Translations under genes and position numbers: made by a program | Assembly: GCF_029589055.1 (NCBI RefSeq) | Contig: NZ_JARQZP010000003.1 | Location: 806,001-870,000 of the forward strand | Origin: Vibrio hannami | Lineage (GTDB): Bacteria; Pseudomonadota; Gammaproteobacteria; Enterobacterales; Vibrionaceae | Reading direction: 5' to 3' | DNA: 64,000 bases | Part shown: positions 55,999-64,000 of the stretch, piece after piece | Numbering within the stretch: the first letter of the stretch is position 1 | How the letters are laid out: each line of letters starts with the position of its first letter | Notes under the pieces: generated by a model | Database searches by the model: none | What the model was told of the DNA's origin: nothing | Seen by the model: only the letters and a program-made list of their open reading frames with translations

Positions 55999-57303
55999 TT
56001 AGCCGCCAAGCACATATTTTATCATTACACCTGCTGCAACTGCGGAACCTATAACCCCTGCCACATTTGGCCCCATCGCATGCATCAGCAAAAAGTTCTG
56101 AGGGTTAGCCTCAAGACCAATTTTGTTTGATACCCGCGCAGCCATTGGTACTGCTGACACACCTGCTGAACCAAGTAATGGATTTACTTTCTCTTCAAAA
56201 ACCTTATTCATCAGCTTAGCCATGAGAAGACCCGCCGCTGTACCAACACAGAAAGCAGCAATACCCAGCGCTAAAATACCCAATGTCTGAGGTTGAAGAA
56301 ATTTATCCGCCATCAGCTTCGAACCAACAGAAAGTCCAAGGAAAATAGTCACGATGTTAATCAGCCCATTCTGAGCTGTGTCAGATAAGCGCTCAACCAC
56401 ACCACATTCACGCATCAAATTACCGAAGCAGAACATTCCCAATAAGGGTGTAGCCGAAGGCAACAACATTGCGATTAACACAAGCAACATCAGAGGAAAA
56501 CAAACCTTTTCTATTTTTCCTACCTGGCGAAGCTGCTTCATTTCAATTTTGCGCTCAGCCTCTGTTGTCAATGCTTTCATTATCGGTGGTTGGATCATTG
56601 GAACCAGAGCCATGTATGAGTATGCTGCAACTGCTATCGCACCTAGTAACTCAGGTGCTAACATGCTGGAAACATAAATCGCTGTCGGGCCATCTGCGCC
56701 ACCAATGATGCCTATCGCTGCCGCCTGAGCAACACTGAAATCCATGATACCGAACTGACTTAGAGCCAGGGCACCCAGTACAGTCGCGAAAATGCCAAAC
56801 TGAGCCGCCGCACCTAATAACAGAGTCTTGGGGTTCGCAAGCAGAGGACCAAAGTCCGTCATCGCACCGACCCCCATAAAGATCACCAGTGGACCAACAC
56901 CAGATGCAATTGCAACACTGTAGAAGGTATAGAGCATACCATCCGTGTAATTATGCTGTTCGGCAAGCAGGTGAAGATGCATTTTATGCTCCGGCGTTGC
57001 CAGGGCGTACGCTTCTTTGATCGCTTTAGGCGCCGTGTCAGCAATTTCCAGCAGAGATGCAAATGACTGCATCACATCAGCTTTCCCTGCGTGAATCGCC
57101 GCTTCAACCGCACTGACTGCCAGGTTAGCATCAGGAAGGTTTGAGAGAATCCCTCCTAATCCAATAGGAACAAGCAATAGAGGCTCAAACTGCTTTACTA
57201 TCGCAAGATAGAGCAACACCATACCTACCAGAATCATGATGGCCTGGCCCCACTGCAAATGCAGGAAGCCAAAATCGTTAATAAGAGCTAAAACACTATC
57301 CAT
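55999..57303 (-). CDS. oadB: Oxaloacetate decarboxylase beta subunit (sodium pump)
   Basis: OadB is the membrane subunit that couples decarboxylation of carboxybiotin to export of sodium. The 434-residue protein has about nine to eleven membrane segments, with the conserved '[15 protein letters not shown]' and '[16 protein letters not shown]' sodium-site regions. It lies 9 bp after oadA and before a terminator. Length and sequence are typical of Vibrio OadB. Confidence 0.96.
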   Translation of the reverse strand: MDSVLALINDFGFLHLQWGQAIMILVGMVLLYLAIVKQFEPLLLVPIGLGGILSNLPDANLAVSAVEAAIHAGKADVMQSFASLLEIADTAPKAIKEAYALATPEHKMHLHLLAEQHNYTDGMLYTFYSVAIASGVGPLVIFMGVGAMTDFGPLLANPKTLLLGAAAQFGIFATVLGALALSQFGIMDFSVAQAAAIGIIGGADGPTAIYVSSMLAPELLGAIAVAAYSYMALVPMIQPPIMKALTTEAERKIEMKQLRQVGKIEKVCFPLMLLVLIAMLLPSATPLLGMFCFGNLMRECGVVERLSDTAQNGLINIVTIFLGLSVGSKLMADKFLQPQTLGILALGIAAFCVGTAAGLLMAKLMNKVFEEKVNPLLGSAGVSAVPMAARVSNKIGLEANPQNFLLMHAMGPNVAGVIGSAVAAGVMIKYVLGG

Positions 57304-57312
57304 GTCTTACCC

Positions 57313-59115
57313 TTACGCCAGTGCAAGCAGAGTATCACCAACCTGAACAGCATCACCTTCAGATACTGCAACATGGTCGACTTTACCGTCGCGGGCGGCT
57401 TTGATTTCTGTTTCCATCTTCATCGCTTCAAGGATCAGAAGGGTGTCACCTTCTTTCACATCCTGACCTGCTTTTGCATGGATCTTCCAGATGTTACCCG
57501 CAAGAGGCGCTGATACAGGCTCAGCATCGCCGGAAGACGCGGTCACCGGAGCTGATACTGGCGCGACTGAAGGCGCTTTATCTGCTACAGCCAACACTTC
57601 GGGATCGGCTCCCTCATTAATCTGTACAACGTACGCTTTGTTGTTCACATTTACGGTATAAACAGCATTGTCCGCCGCAGTCTGCGGTTTAGCATCCGTT
57701 TTAGAAGCAGCAACTTCTACAGCTGGAACTGGCTCAAATGCATCAGGATTTCCACGATTTTCAAGGAACTTCCAGGCAACCTGATCAAACAGTGCAACCG
57801 TCAGTACGTCATCAATTGCATTTTCCGCTAATGTGATGCCTTTTTCTTTTGCTTGCGCTTTTACAGATTCAGTCAGGCTATTAACTTCTGGCTCAATCAA
57901 ATCCGCCGGGCGACAGGTGATCGGCTGATTACCTTCCAGTACACGCTCCTGAAGCTCGCTGTTTACTGGTGCTGGCGTCTGACCATATTCGCCGCGCAGA
58001 ACACCTGCAGTCTCTTTGGTAATGGTCTTGTAGCGTTCACCCATCATCACGTTAATCACAGCCTGAGTACCGACGATTTGAGAAGTTGGTGTTACCAGAG
58101 GTATATGACCAAGGTCTTTACGCACGCGAGGTATCTCTTCCAACACTTCGTCAATACGATCAATGGCGTTTTGTTGCTTTAATTGACCTTCCATATTGGT
58201 AAGCATGCCACCTGGAACCTGAGCAACAAGAATACGTGAATCAGAACCGCGCTGCTGGCCTTCAAATGCATGATACTTTTTACGAACTTCACGGAAGTAC
58301 GCCGCAATGTTCTCAATCTTCTTGATATCTAAACCAGTATCTCGCTCTGTGCCTTGCAAGGCAGCAACGATGGACTCTGTTGCTGGGTGGCCATAGGTAC
58401 CACTCATAGAAGAAATAGCGGTATCCACACGGTCCACACCCGCTTCTATAGCTTTAAGCAACGTCATATCTGCAATACCCGCTGTCGAGTGGCAGTGAAG
58501 GTGAAGTTCAACATCAAGTTGCTTCTTAAGAGTAGAAACCAGCTCATAGGCTTCATAGGGTGACATAACACCAGACATATCTTTTATCGCGATTGAGTTT
58601 ACGCCGCACTCTACAAGTTGCTCTGCTACATCAACCCAAGATTGCATGGTATGTACGGGACTTGTTGTGTAACAGATAGTTCCCTGAGCATGAGCACCCT
58701 GACGATTTACTGCCTGAATTGCTTGTTGCATGTTGCGAACATCATTTAACGCATCAAACACGCGAAATACATCCATACCATTTACAACAGCACGCTCAAC
58801 AAACTTGTCTACAACATCATCAGCATAGTGACGGTAACCCAGAATATTTTGTCCACGAAACAGCATCTGTTGTTTTGTTTTTGGCATGACTTTCTTAAGT
58901 TCACGTAAACGCTCCCATGGGTCTTCTCCTAAGAAGCGAATGCACGAATCAAAAGTCGCTCCTCCCCATGACTCAAGCGACCAGTAGCCGATATCATCAA
59001 GCTCAGAAGCGATTGGTAGCATATCGTCGATACGCATGCGTGTAGCAAAAAGTGACTGGTGAGCATCACGTAGTACCACATCTGTGATACCAAGTGGTTT
59101 AACTGTTTTGGACAT
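57313..59115 (-). CDS. oadA: Oxaloacetate decarboxylase alpha subunit
   Basis: OadA transfers the carboxyl group of oxaloacetate to biotin, leaving pyruvate. The 600-residue protein has the carboxyltransferase TIM barrel with metal ligands in [11 protein letters not shown] and HLHCHSTAG and the modified Lys in IAIKDMSG. A proline/alanine-rich linker follows, then the biotin domain with EAMKMET (Lys566). It lies between oadG and oadB. Confidence 0.97.
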   Translation of the reverse strand: MSKTVKPLGITDVVLRDAHQSLFATRMRIDDMLPIASELDDIGYWSLESWGGATFDSCIRFLGEDPWERLRELKKVMPKTKQQMLFRGQNILGYRHYADDVVDKFVERAVVNGMDVFRVFDALNDVRNMQQAIQAVNRQGAHAQGTICYTTSPVHTMQSWVDVAEQLVECGVNSIAIKDMSGVMSPYEAYELVSTLKKQLDVELHLHCHSTAGIADMTLLKAIEAGVDRVDTAISSMSGTYGHPATESIVAALQGTERDTGLDIKKIENIAAYFREVRKKYHAFEGQQRGSDSRILVAQVPGGMLTNMEGQLKQQNAIDRIDEVLEEIPRVRKDLGHIPLVTPTSQIVGTQAVINVMMGERYKTITKETAGVLRGEYGQTPAPVNSELQERVLEGNQPITCRPADLIEPEVNSLTESVKAQAKEKGITLAENAIDDVLTVALFDQVAWKFLENRGNPDAFEPVPAVEVAASKTDAKPQTAADNAVYTVNVNNKAYVVQINEGADPEVLAVADKAPSVAPVSAPVTASSGDAEPVSAPLAGNIWKIHAKAGQDVKEGDTLLILEAMKMETEIKAARDGKVDHVAVSEGDAVQVGDTLLALA

Positions 59116-59133
59116 TACAAATTCCCTATAATT

Positions 59134-59388
59134 CTATGCTTGTTGACTGAGTTTTTTCTTATGGTGATGAAGTGCCGCTGTTATAGCAGCAACGACCGTG
59201 TCATCTGAATCTTCTGTTACTGAACCCGCATTTGATGCAGCTTTGGGAACTGCAATTGGCTGAAGCTTCATAGAAACGGTTGAAAGTAAGCGTGTCGCGC
59301 CTACAAGCAAGACAAGAAAGAAGAAAACAAACCCCATACCAAGTAGCATTAGAGTTACGCCTTCAAGAATAATCGGACTTTCACCCAT
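59134..59388 (-). CDS. oadG: Oxaloacetate decarboxylase gamma subunit
   Basis: The 84-residue protein has one N-terminal membrane segment ('GVTLMLLGMGFVFFFLVL') and a Lys/His-rich soluble tail (HHHKKKLSQQA), as expected for OadG, which assembles the complex and binds zinc. ATG at 59388 is preferred over the GTG at 59400. It is the first gene of oadGAB. Its promoter region is shared with the divergent citX paralogue. Confidence 0.92.
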   Translation of the reverse strand: MGESPIILEGVTLMLLGMGFVFFFLVLLVGATRLLSTVSMKLQPIAVPKAASNAGSVTEDSDDTVVAAITAALHHHKKKLSQQA

Positions 59389-59492
59389 GTTAATAAACAC
59401 CTTTAGTGATTAGTGTCCGAAAATTCTAACTGATGAAAATAGGTTTACTTCGTGAAGTCCATCATTCAAAAACACCCACGAAACAACTTATA

Positions 59493-59546
59493 TGGCGTTT
59501 ATGATTTTTAATCGTATAGGCTCATGAATTAAGGTCATAAACACCA
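59493..59546. promoter_or_regulatory. 12-bp inverted repeat between oadG and the citX paralogue
   Basis: TGGCGTTTATGA (59493-59504) and TCATAAACACCA (59535-59546) are reverse complements with one mismatch and a 30-bp spacer. It lies in the shared promoter region of the two divergent genes and is a candidate CitB operator. Confidence 0.5.
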
Positions 59547-59644
59547 TTTAATACACTAGGGTCACAACAAAATGTTTCCACACACTCAATCTGGAATAAC
59601 CTTGGAGGATAGACTTTCGTCACTATCGTTCTAAGGAGGCGAAA

Positions 59645-60181
59645 ATGTCAGAACAAGTAACCGTGTACGACAGACATGAAGGTGCACAAGCCCGAGCACA
59701 AAGGCAGCAACGTTGGATAGCAAAACATCAGCTACCATTGATTACCTTAACAACCTATATGCCTAAGCATATGGTTCATTCGACAGGCGCAAAAAAGCTA
59801 TTTCTGTCCGCTATGGAATCAACGTTGTCTGAGCTAAATAACCTTGGATGCCGAGTCGAGAAAAAGGAAGTTTTCAATCAGAAGAGTGGTAGCGAAGCCA
59901 TGTTTGTCGTCGCTGGAGCATCCCCTACTCAGCTAAAAAAAGCGATGATTAAACTGGAACGGCGTCACTTTTTGGGTTCACTCATTAATCTGGATGTTAT
60001 GAATAGTGAAGGAAAAACCATTTCCAGAAAAGCTTACGAGTTGGAGCCCAGGAAATGTATAGTTTGTAACAATGCGGCGTCTTATTGCTCTACCGCCAAT
60101 AAACACTCAGCTTATGAAATTGAGTCTAAAGTCAGCGCGTTGCTGGAATCCTACTACTCTCAAGAAGAGGCCGTTGCCTAA
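59645..60181 (+). CDS. CitX paralogue with degenerate active-site motif
   Basis: The 178-residue protein aligns with CitX along its whole length: 'RQQRWIAKHQLPLITLT' at the start and EPRKCIVCNNAASYC near the end, with the Cys pair kept. The motif GRLFDID of CitX is here GSLINLD (residues 111-117): Arg to Ser and the first Asp to Asn (codon 59987-59989 is AAT). It has a strong ribosome binding site (AGGAGG) and is transcribed away from oadGAB. It may be a regulator, a carrier-binding protein or an inactive enzyme. It is probably not a simple back-up for citX. Confidence 0.85.
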   Translation: MSEQVTVYDRHEGAQARAQRQQRWIAKHQLPLITLTTYMPKHMVHSTGAKKLFLSAMESTLSELNNLGCRVEKKEVFNQKSGSEAMFVVAGASPTQLKKAMIKLERRHFLGSLINLDVMNSEGKTISRKAYELEPRKCIVCNNAASYCSTANKHSAYEIESKVSALLESYYSQEEAVA

Positions 60182-60250
60182 ACTGAAATGTGCCGGCGCA
60201 TTGCCGGCTCACTCAAAAAATACAGAAAGTAGCCATCTTTGGTCTAGGCT

Positions 60251-62636
60251 TTATTTGATATTCACACTGGATTTCCATGCAGATAAAAAGTCAGTCTCAT
60301 TGATTGGTTTAGACAGATAGAAACCCTGGACCTCTGGCCCACCTTTTGATTTTACATATTCAAGCTGGCTGCTGGTTTCGATACCCTCTGCGATAACTTT
60401 CAAATCATAAAGCCTTGCAATTTCAACAATAAGATCGAAAAGCTGGCTATCTCTAGAATCAGTATCAATAGCATTCACAAAAATACGGTCTATCTTAAGC
60501 GTATCAACCGGGTAGTTTATAAGTTGGCTGAAGGCAGTATAGCCAGTACCAAAATCATCCAGCGCAATCTTTACACCTAGCTCTTTTAAAGCACTTAACA
60601 TCTGAATACTTCGGGTATCACCAGGAGCAAAACAGGTCTCGGTTATTTCCATTTCTACTCTTTCTGGTGCTATTCCATGCTTATCCAATAAGCTCGATAG
60701 ATCATCCACAAAATCAACGTTGGAAAGTTGCCATGAAGAGAAGTTTATCGAAAGCGTGCCGCTATAACCGAACTGCTTTATCCAGGTAGACAGTTGCTTT
60801 AAAGCCTTATCAATGACCCAATAATCGATATCTTTAATAAGGCCTGATGATTCTGCGACAGGGATATAGTCAGCAGGACCATATGAGATAAGCTTTTCAT
60901 GGTTTGTTCTTAATAAAACTTCGCCGCCTTTCATTACCCCTTTGATGGAACAGTAAATCGGCATATAGTTCAGATAAAAGCACCCCAGTTCTAACGACTC
61001 TTTCAAACACTCATTTATCTGCGTATGCCTTTTAATTTCGTCATCAAGTTCCTCTGAATATAATTGGTACCCGTTCCTTGCCGCCCCGTTTTTCGAAGCA
61101 TACATCGCAGCGTCAGCATTGTTCACCATCTCAGTAACTGTAGATGCATCATCCGGATACACGGAAATACCTATACTCACACCTATATCATAAACTTTCC
61201 CTTGCATGATAAAGCCGTTATCAAATAGTGAAATAACTTTTTGAGTGAATAGAGAGAGAACATCCAAATCATCAATTCCACCGATAATAATAGCAAACTC
61301 ATCTCCCGACATTCTCGCAAACTCAAATTCAGAGACGGATATATGTTCCCAGTCTAAATCAACAAAGCTCTCAACCAGTCGTTCAGAAAATACCGCTAAT
61401 AATTTGTCACCTGTATGATGACCGTATTTGTCGTTGACCTGTTTGAAGTTATCTAAATCGAAGTAAATAACCGCACATTTATTCCCTAGTTTACTTGCCT
61501 GCTCTTTTATACGAGCTGAGATCGAGGTTAAATCTAGATCTGTTTGGCAACCCGGTTAAACTGTCTCTTTTTGCTAAGTCATCGAGCTCTGCGATTAAAT
61601 TAATGTACTTGTTGGTTAATATTGAAACTTCATCGCTACCAGTAGAACGTTCAATATAGAGGGAACCTTCGTTTTCAGCCATTTCAACTTGCTGAGTCAA
61701 CTTTTCAACAGGCTTGATAATCTGTCTTATAATTAGCCATCTAAGCAATAAAAACGTTAAGATTGTTACTGATAAGACGATGCCAACGAATAATAATTTA
61801 AAAGGCGTGTAAAGTTTTACTAAATCTTTTTCTGGTAAGCACAAAGTAATCTTCCACAACTCACCATTAAGTTGATATGCCAGGTCAGAGTTATCCGTGG
61901 ACACTTTCTCAATTATTTGCTCATTAGATATTTTTTTTGATGCCTTAACCGATTCAATAGATAACTTTACATTACCACTAACCCTGGATTTCACATCCTG
62001 GTAAAAATCATCGTAATGCCCGACCCTGGCACGAATAGCAATAGTGTATAGAGATTGTCCTTTAGAAAACGTAGAAATGTTCGGGCTCTGCTCGGGAGTA
62101 AATGTTTTCACCAGAATAAATTCTGGCATATCTCCGCTCTTATCCAGCATATAGGTCGTATCTTTAACAGTAATAATATTTTGAGTGTCAAACTGACTAA
62201 AAATATTATTTATATGAGTCTGAACGACTTTCGTCGGTTGATACATAACAAAAGGATCATATGTATTGAAATAAACCAGCTCTGTTGCGTTACTATCCAG
62301 AAGAGTAAAACTAACGATATCTCCATGATTAACATCTAACTGGCTGATGTGTTCCACTATTTGCTTTTCAAGATAATAGAGATCTAAATCATCGTTACTA
62401 TTACTTAATGCTTGCTGAACCCAGTGGTTTTCCACACTCATATATGCAACATGTTCTAACTCTCTGATCGCATCGGTTAAATCAGAAGATATATGTCGGA
62501 TCTCATTTTGAAGCTTGTCGGATAGAGAAGAGTTAATTTGATATTTCTGGCTGTTGTAGGAAACCACCCCAGCGATGGAGAAAATAACCACCATCACCGG
62601 CAATAGAATATAGTTTATTTTTTGAGATAGTTTCAT
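60251..62636 (-). pseudogene. mbaA: MbaA-like GGDEF-EAL membrane protein, split by a one-base insertion
   Basis: MbaA is an inner-membrane c-di-GMP enzyme controlled by the periplasmic polyamine sensor NspS. The first frame carries TM1, a periplasmic domain (about 35-260), TM2, a HAMP domain ('IKPVEKLTQQVEMAENEG') and the start of the GGDEF domain (DSLTGLPNRSR); it stops at 61491. The other frame carries FDLDNFKQVNDKYGHH, SGDEF and the EAL domain (EVLLR, EITET, DDFGTGYTAF, KIDRIF, AEGIET: all EAL catalytic motifs). Removing one base in 61528-61532 gives 26 residues between LPNR and DLD, the normal GGDEF spacing. The whole would be about 795 residues. The start is 10 bp after nspS. Confidence 0.85.
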
Positions 62637-62646
62637 CTGAACAACT

Positions 62647-63690
62647 TTACTTGCGGTTCTGAATAACAGAAAGAATCTGGCTTCTCAAATTTTCAGCACC
62701 CCTGCCTAGAGACTTGTACTCATACGAATTAGCATCCGTTAAATTAACCGGAAATAGCTCTTCATCCTGCAAATACTCATCACTAGCAGAACCAAGCGCA
62801 GTAATGTTAGAACTTGCGAACCAAATTTCTTCTGCATTTCTCACAGCGTTGTCAGTTTCGTTGATATGATTCAGAAACTCCTTAGCCGCGTTGCTTATTG
62901 GTTTGTTTATATGAGTGGTCAGGCACTCATGCCATAACAGTGTGCCCTCATCAGGAATGGTATAAGCCCAATCATCCTGCTCGGTCACTTCACCAATGAG
63001 TTCAGTTTCACCTGAATACATCACAGCTACTTCCATCTCTGACTTATCTTTTTTATCCAGCGCATAACCTATACTTGTGCGCAGAACAAGAAGCTTATCC
63101 TTTACCTCTAAAAGCAATTGATAAGCCTGCTTTAGTTCACTTTCGTTCTCTGACATCGGGTGGTAACCAAGAGCCATTAAAGCAATAGCGATAGTATCGA
63201 AATCATCTCCTGGCAGCACGACGGTTTGTGGGTTTTCTAACGCATAGACAAATACATCCATCCATGTACTGATAGGGCTAGCTACAACTGAAGTACGGTA
63301 TCCAATACCCATTGTGCCATGAGCGTACGGAACACCAAACTTAGTACATGCTTTGTTAGCATTTTTGGTAAAAGTCTGGCTACCTTTGGTAATAACATGA
63401 GACATATCAGCCAATGAACCGGCTTCTCCTAATTCACCAAGTGTGAGGCCATCCATGATAATCAGGTCATACGCTGCAGCTTTACCAGAGTAGACGACTG
63501 CATCACGCAACATTTCACTTTCGAAGAAAATCAAAGAAACCGTGTGCCCGTATTTTGACTCGAAATCTTCAATGACGGATTCAGAAAAGTAATCTTCCCA
63601 GGTGAATATCTTCAGCTCATCTGCTTTTGCCTGTAAGGCCAAGAAAAAAAATAAGTTAATCAATGCGCATAACTTAACTATCAAACGCAT
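62647..63690 (-). CDS. nspS: NspS-like periplasmic polyamine-binding protein
   Basis: The 347-residue protein has a signal peptide (MRLIVKLCALINLFFFLALQAKA) and the PotD/PotF fold, with 'KIFTWEDYFSESVIEDFE' at the start of the mature part. No potABC genes follow; instead the MbaA-like gene starts 10 bp downstream. This is the nspS-mbaA arrangement of Vibrio cholerae, where NspS binds norspermidine and tunes MbaA. ATG at 63690 is chosen for its AGGGGG ribosome site and signal peptide; an in-frame start lies at 63732. Confidence 0.85.
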   Translation of the reverse strand: MRLIVKLCALINLFFFLALQAKADELKIFTWEDYFSESVIEDFESKYGHTVSLIFFESEMLRDAVVYSGKAAAYDLIIMDGLTLGELGEAGSLADMSHVITKGSQTFTKNANKACTKFGVPYAHGTMGIGYRTSVVASPISTWMDVFVYALENPQTVVLPGDDFDTIAIALMALGYHPMSENESELKQAYQLLLEVKDKLLVLRTSIGYALDKKDKSEMEVAVMYSGETELIGEVTEQDDWAYTIPDEGTLLWHECLTTHINKPISNAAKEFLNHINETDNAVRNAEEIWFASSNITALGSASDEYLQDEELFPVNLTDANSYEYKSLGRGAENLRSQILSVIQNRK

Positions 63691-63905
63691 ACAGCCCCCT
63701 AAATCGAACCTGATAGAATCATCAAAATCCAACTGATATAGTTATAATTATAGATTAGGTAAACGTTACCATACATATACATTCTTTAATGCGATATATA
63801 TTAGAATTATATAAAACTATAAACAACTCATACCAGGAGGATTTTTGCTATTAAATGCTACTCAGGCTATTTATATGCAACGTGATACATTGAAACTGTT
63901 TGGGT
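63691..63905. other. Short gene-free region upstream of nspS
   Basis: No gene is seen. It is AT-rich and holds the nspS promoter. A CAGGAGG sequence at about 63834 is on the plus strand but no open frame of note follows it. Confidence 0.4.
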
Positions 63906-64000
63906 TCAAGCTTCTACACTAAACTGAGGAACACCTTTCGCTTTAGCTTGCTCGCGCTTCGCCTGATATGGGGAGCTATCTTCTTCAAACAACTCTTTAA
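63906..64000 (-). CDS. C-terminal end of a protein cut by the window edge
   Basis: The last 95 bases read on the minus strand as KELFEEDSSPYQAKREQAKA followed by KGVPQFSVEA and a stop (TGA, 63906-63908). Only about 31 residues are inside the window. I cannot identify the protein. Confidence 0.5.
   Translation of the reverse strand, partial: KELFEEDSSPYQAKREQAKAKGVPQFSVEA

Noticed and set aside
57853..58182. 109-codon open frame on the plus strand inside oadA
   Set aside because: It is antisense to a conserved enzyme with complete motifs and has no ribosome binding site.
60192..60208. GCCGGC-GCATT-GCCGGC as a terminator of the citX paralogue
   Set aside because: The stem is good but there is no T-run after it on either strand; left unassigned.
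61491..62636. Separate sensor protein without an output domain
   Set aside because: The GGDEF domain is cut in its first helix and continues in the next frame; it is one gene with an indel.
1..64000. CRISPR array, insertion sequence, integron or prophage
   Set aside because: No regularly spaced repeats, no transposase, integrase or phage structural genes were seen.

Overview
The window looks like part of a chromosome of a marine Vibrio or a close relative (Vibrionaceae). The evidence is the gene content: a luxT-type quorum-sensing regulator, an nspS-mbaA polyamine/c-di-GMP pair, a VexIJK-like efflux operon with two adaptor proteins, ravA-viaA, an EcClC-type chloride transporter, small Vibrio-type hypotheticals, and a citrate-fermentation cluster with a sodium-pumping oxaloacetate decarboxylase. 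No rRNA, phage, transposase, integron or CRISPR array was seen.

Layout. 1-9.5 kb: the end of a quinone oxidoreductase, two NTF2/SnoaL-like genes with a LysR regulator, a patatin-like lipoprotein, pntAB transhydrogenase, and an alcohol-dehydrogenase-like gene divergent from another LysR gene. 9.8-17.7 kb: rbgA/ylqF, a COG0523 metallochaperone behind a structured leader, a ClC transporter, ogt, an amylosucrase-like enzyme, and ackA with a perfect FNR box upstream. 18-25.9 kb: deaD, rnb, an AraC regulator, a stand-alone PstS-like protein, a MaoC-like hydratase, then tRNA-Cys with two tRNA-Gly-like copies whose T arm is expanded. 26-38 kb: ravA-viaA, a Nudix hydrolase, the RND efflux operon with its TetR regulator, an RhlE-like helicase and acpH. 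38-47 kb: a chemoreceptor, cti, several small genes, a broken luxT and a 20-residue-repeat exported protein.

47-60.2 kb is the metabolic centrepiece. Reading leftward on the minus strand the order is oadG-oadA-oadB, a CitA-like sensor, a second CitA sensor overlapping the citB regulator, then citD-citE-citF-citX-citG. Together they cleave citrate to acetate and oxaloacetate, decarboxylate oxaloacetate while exporting sodium, and control this by a periplasmic citrate sensor. Three things are odd. One of the two CitA proteins has Asp where the phospho-accepting His should be. A second, degenerate citX lies divergent from oadGAB. No citC ligase or citrate carrier is present in the window. The last 4 kb hold nspS-mbaA.

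Five genes are split by single-base indels that I could restore by reading the neighbouring frame (pntA, clc, amylosucrase, the repeat protein, mbaA). luxT has an in-frame stop. This many lesions in conserved genes points to uncorrected sequencing indels for at least some of them; the luxT substitution is different in kind.
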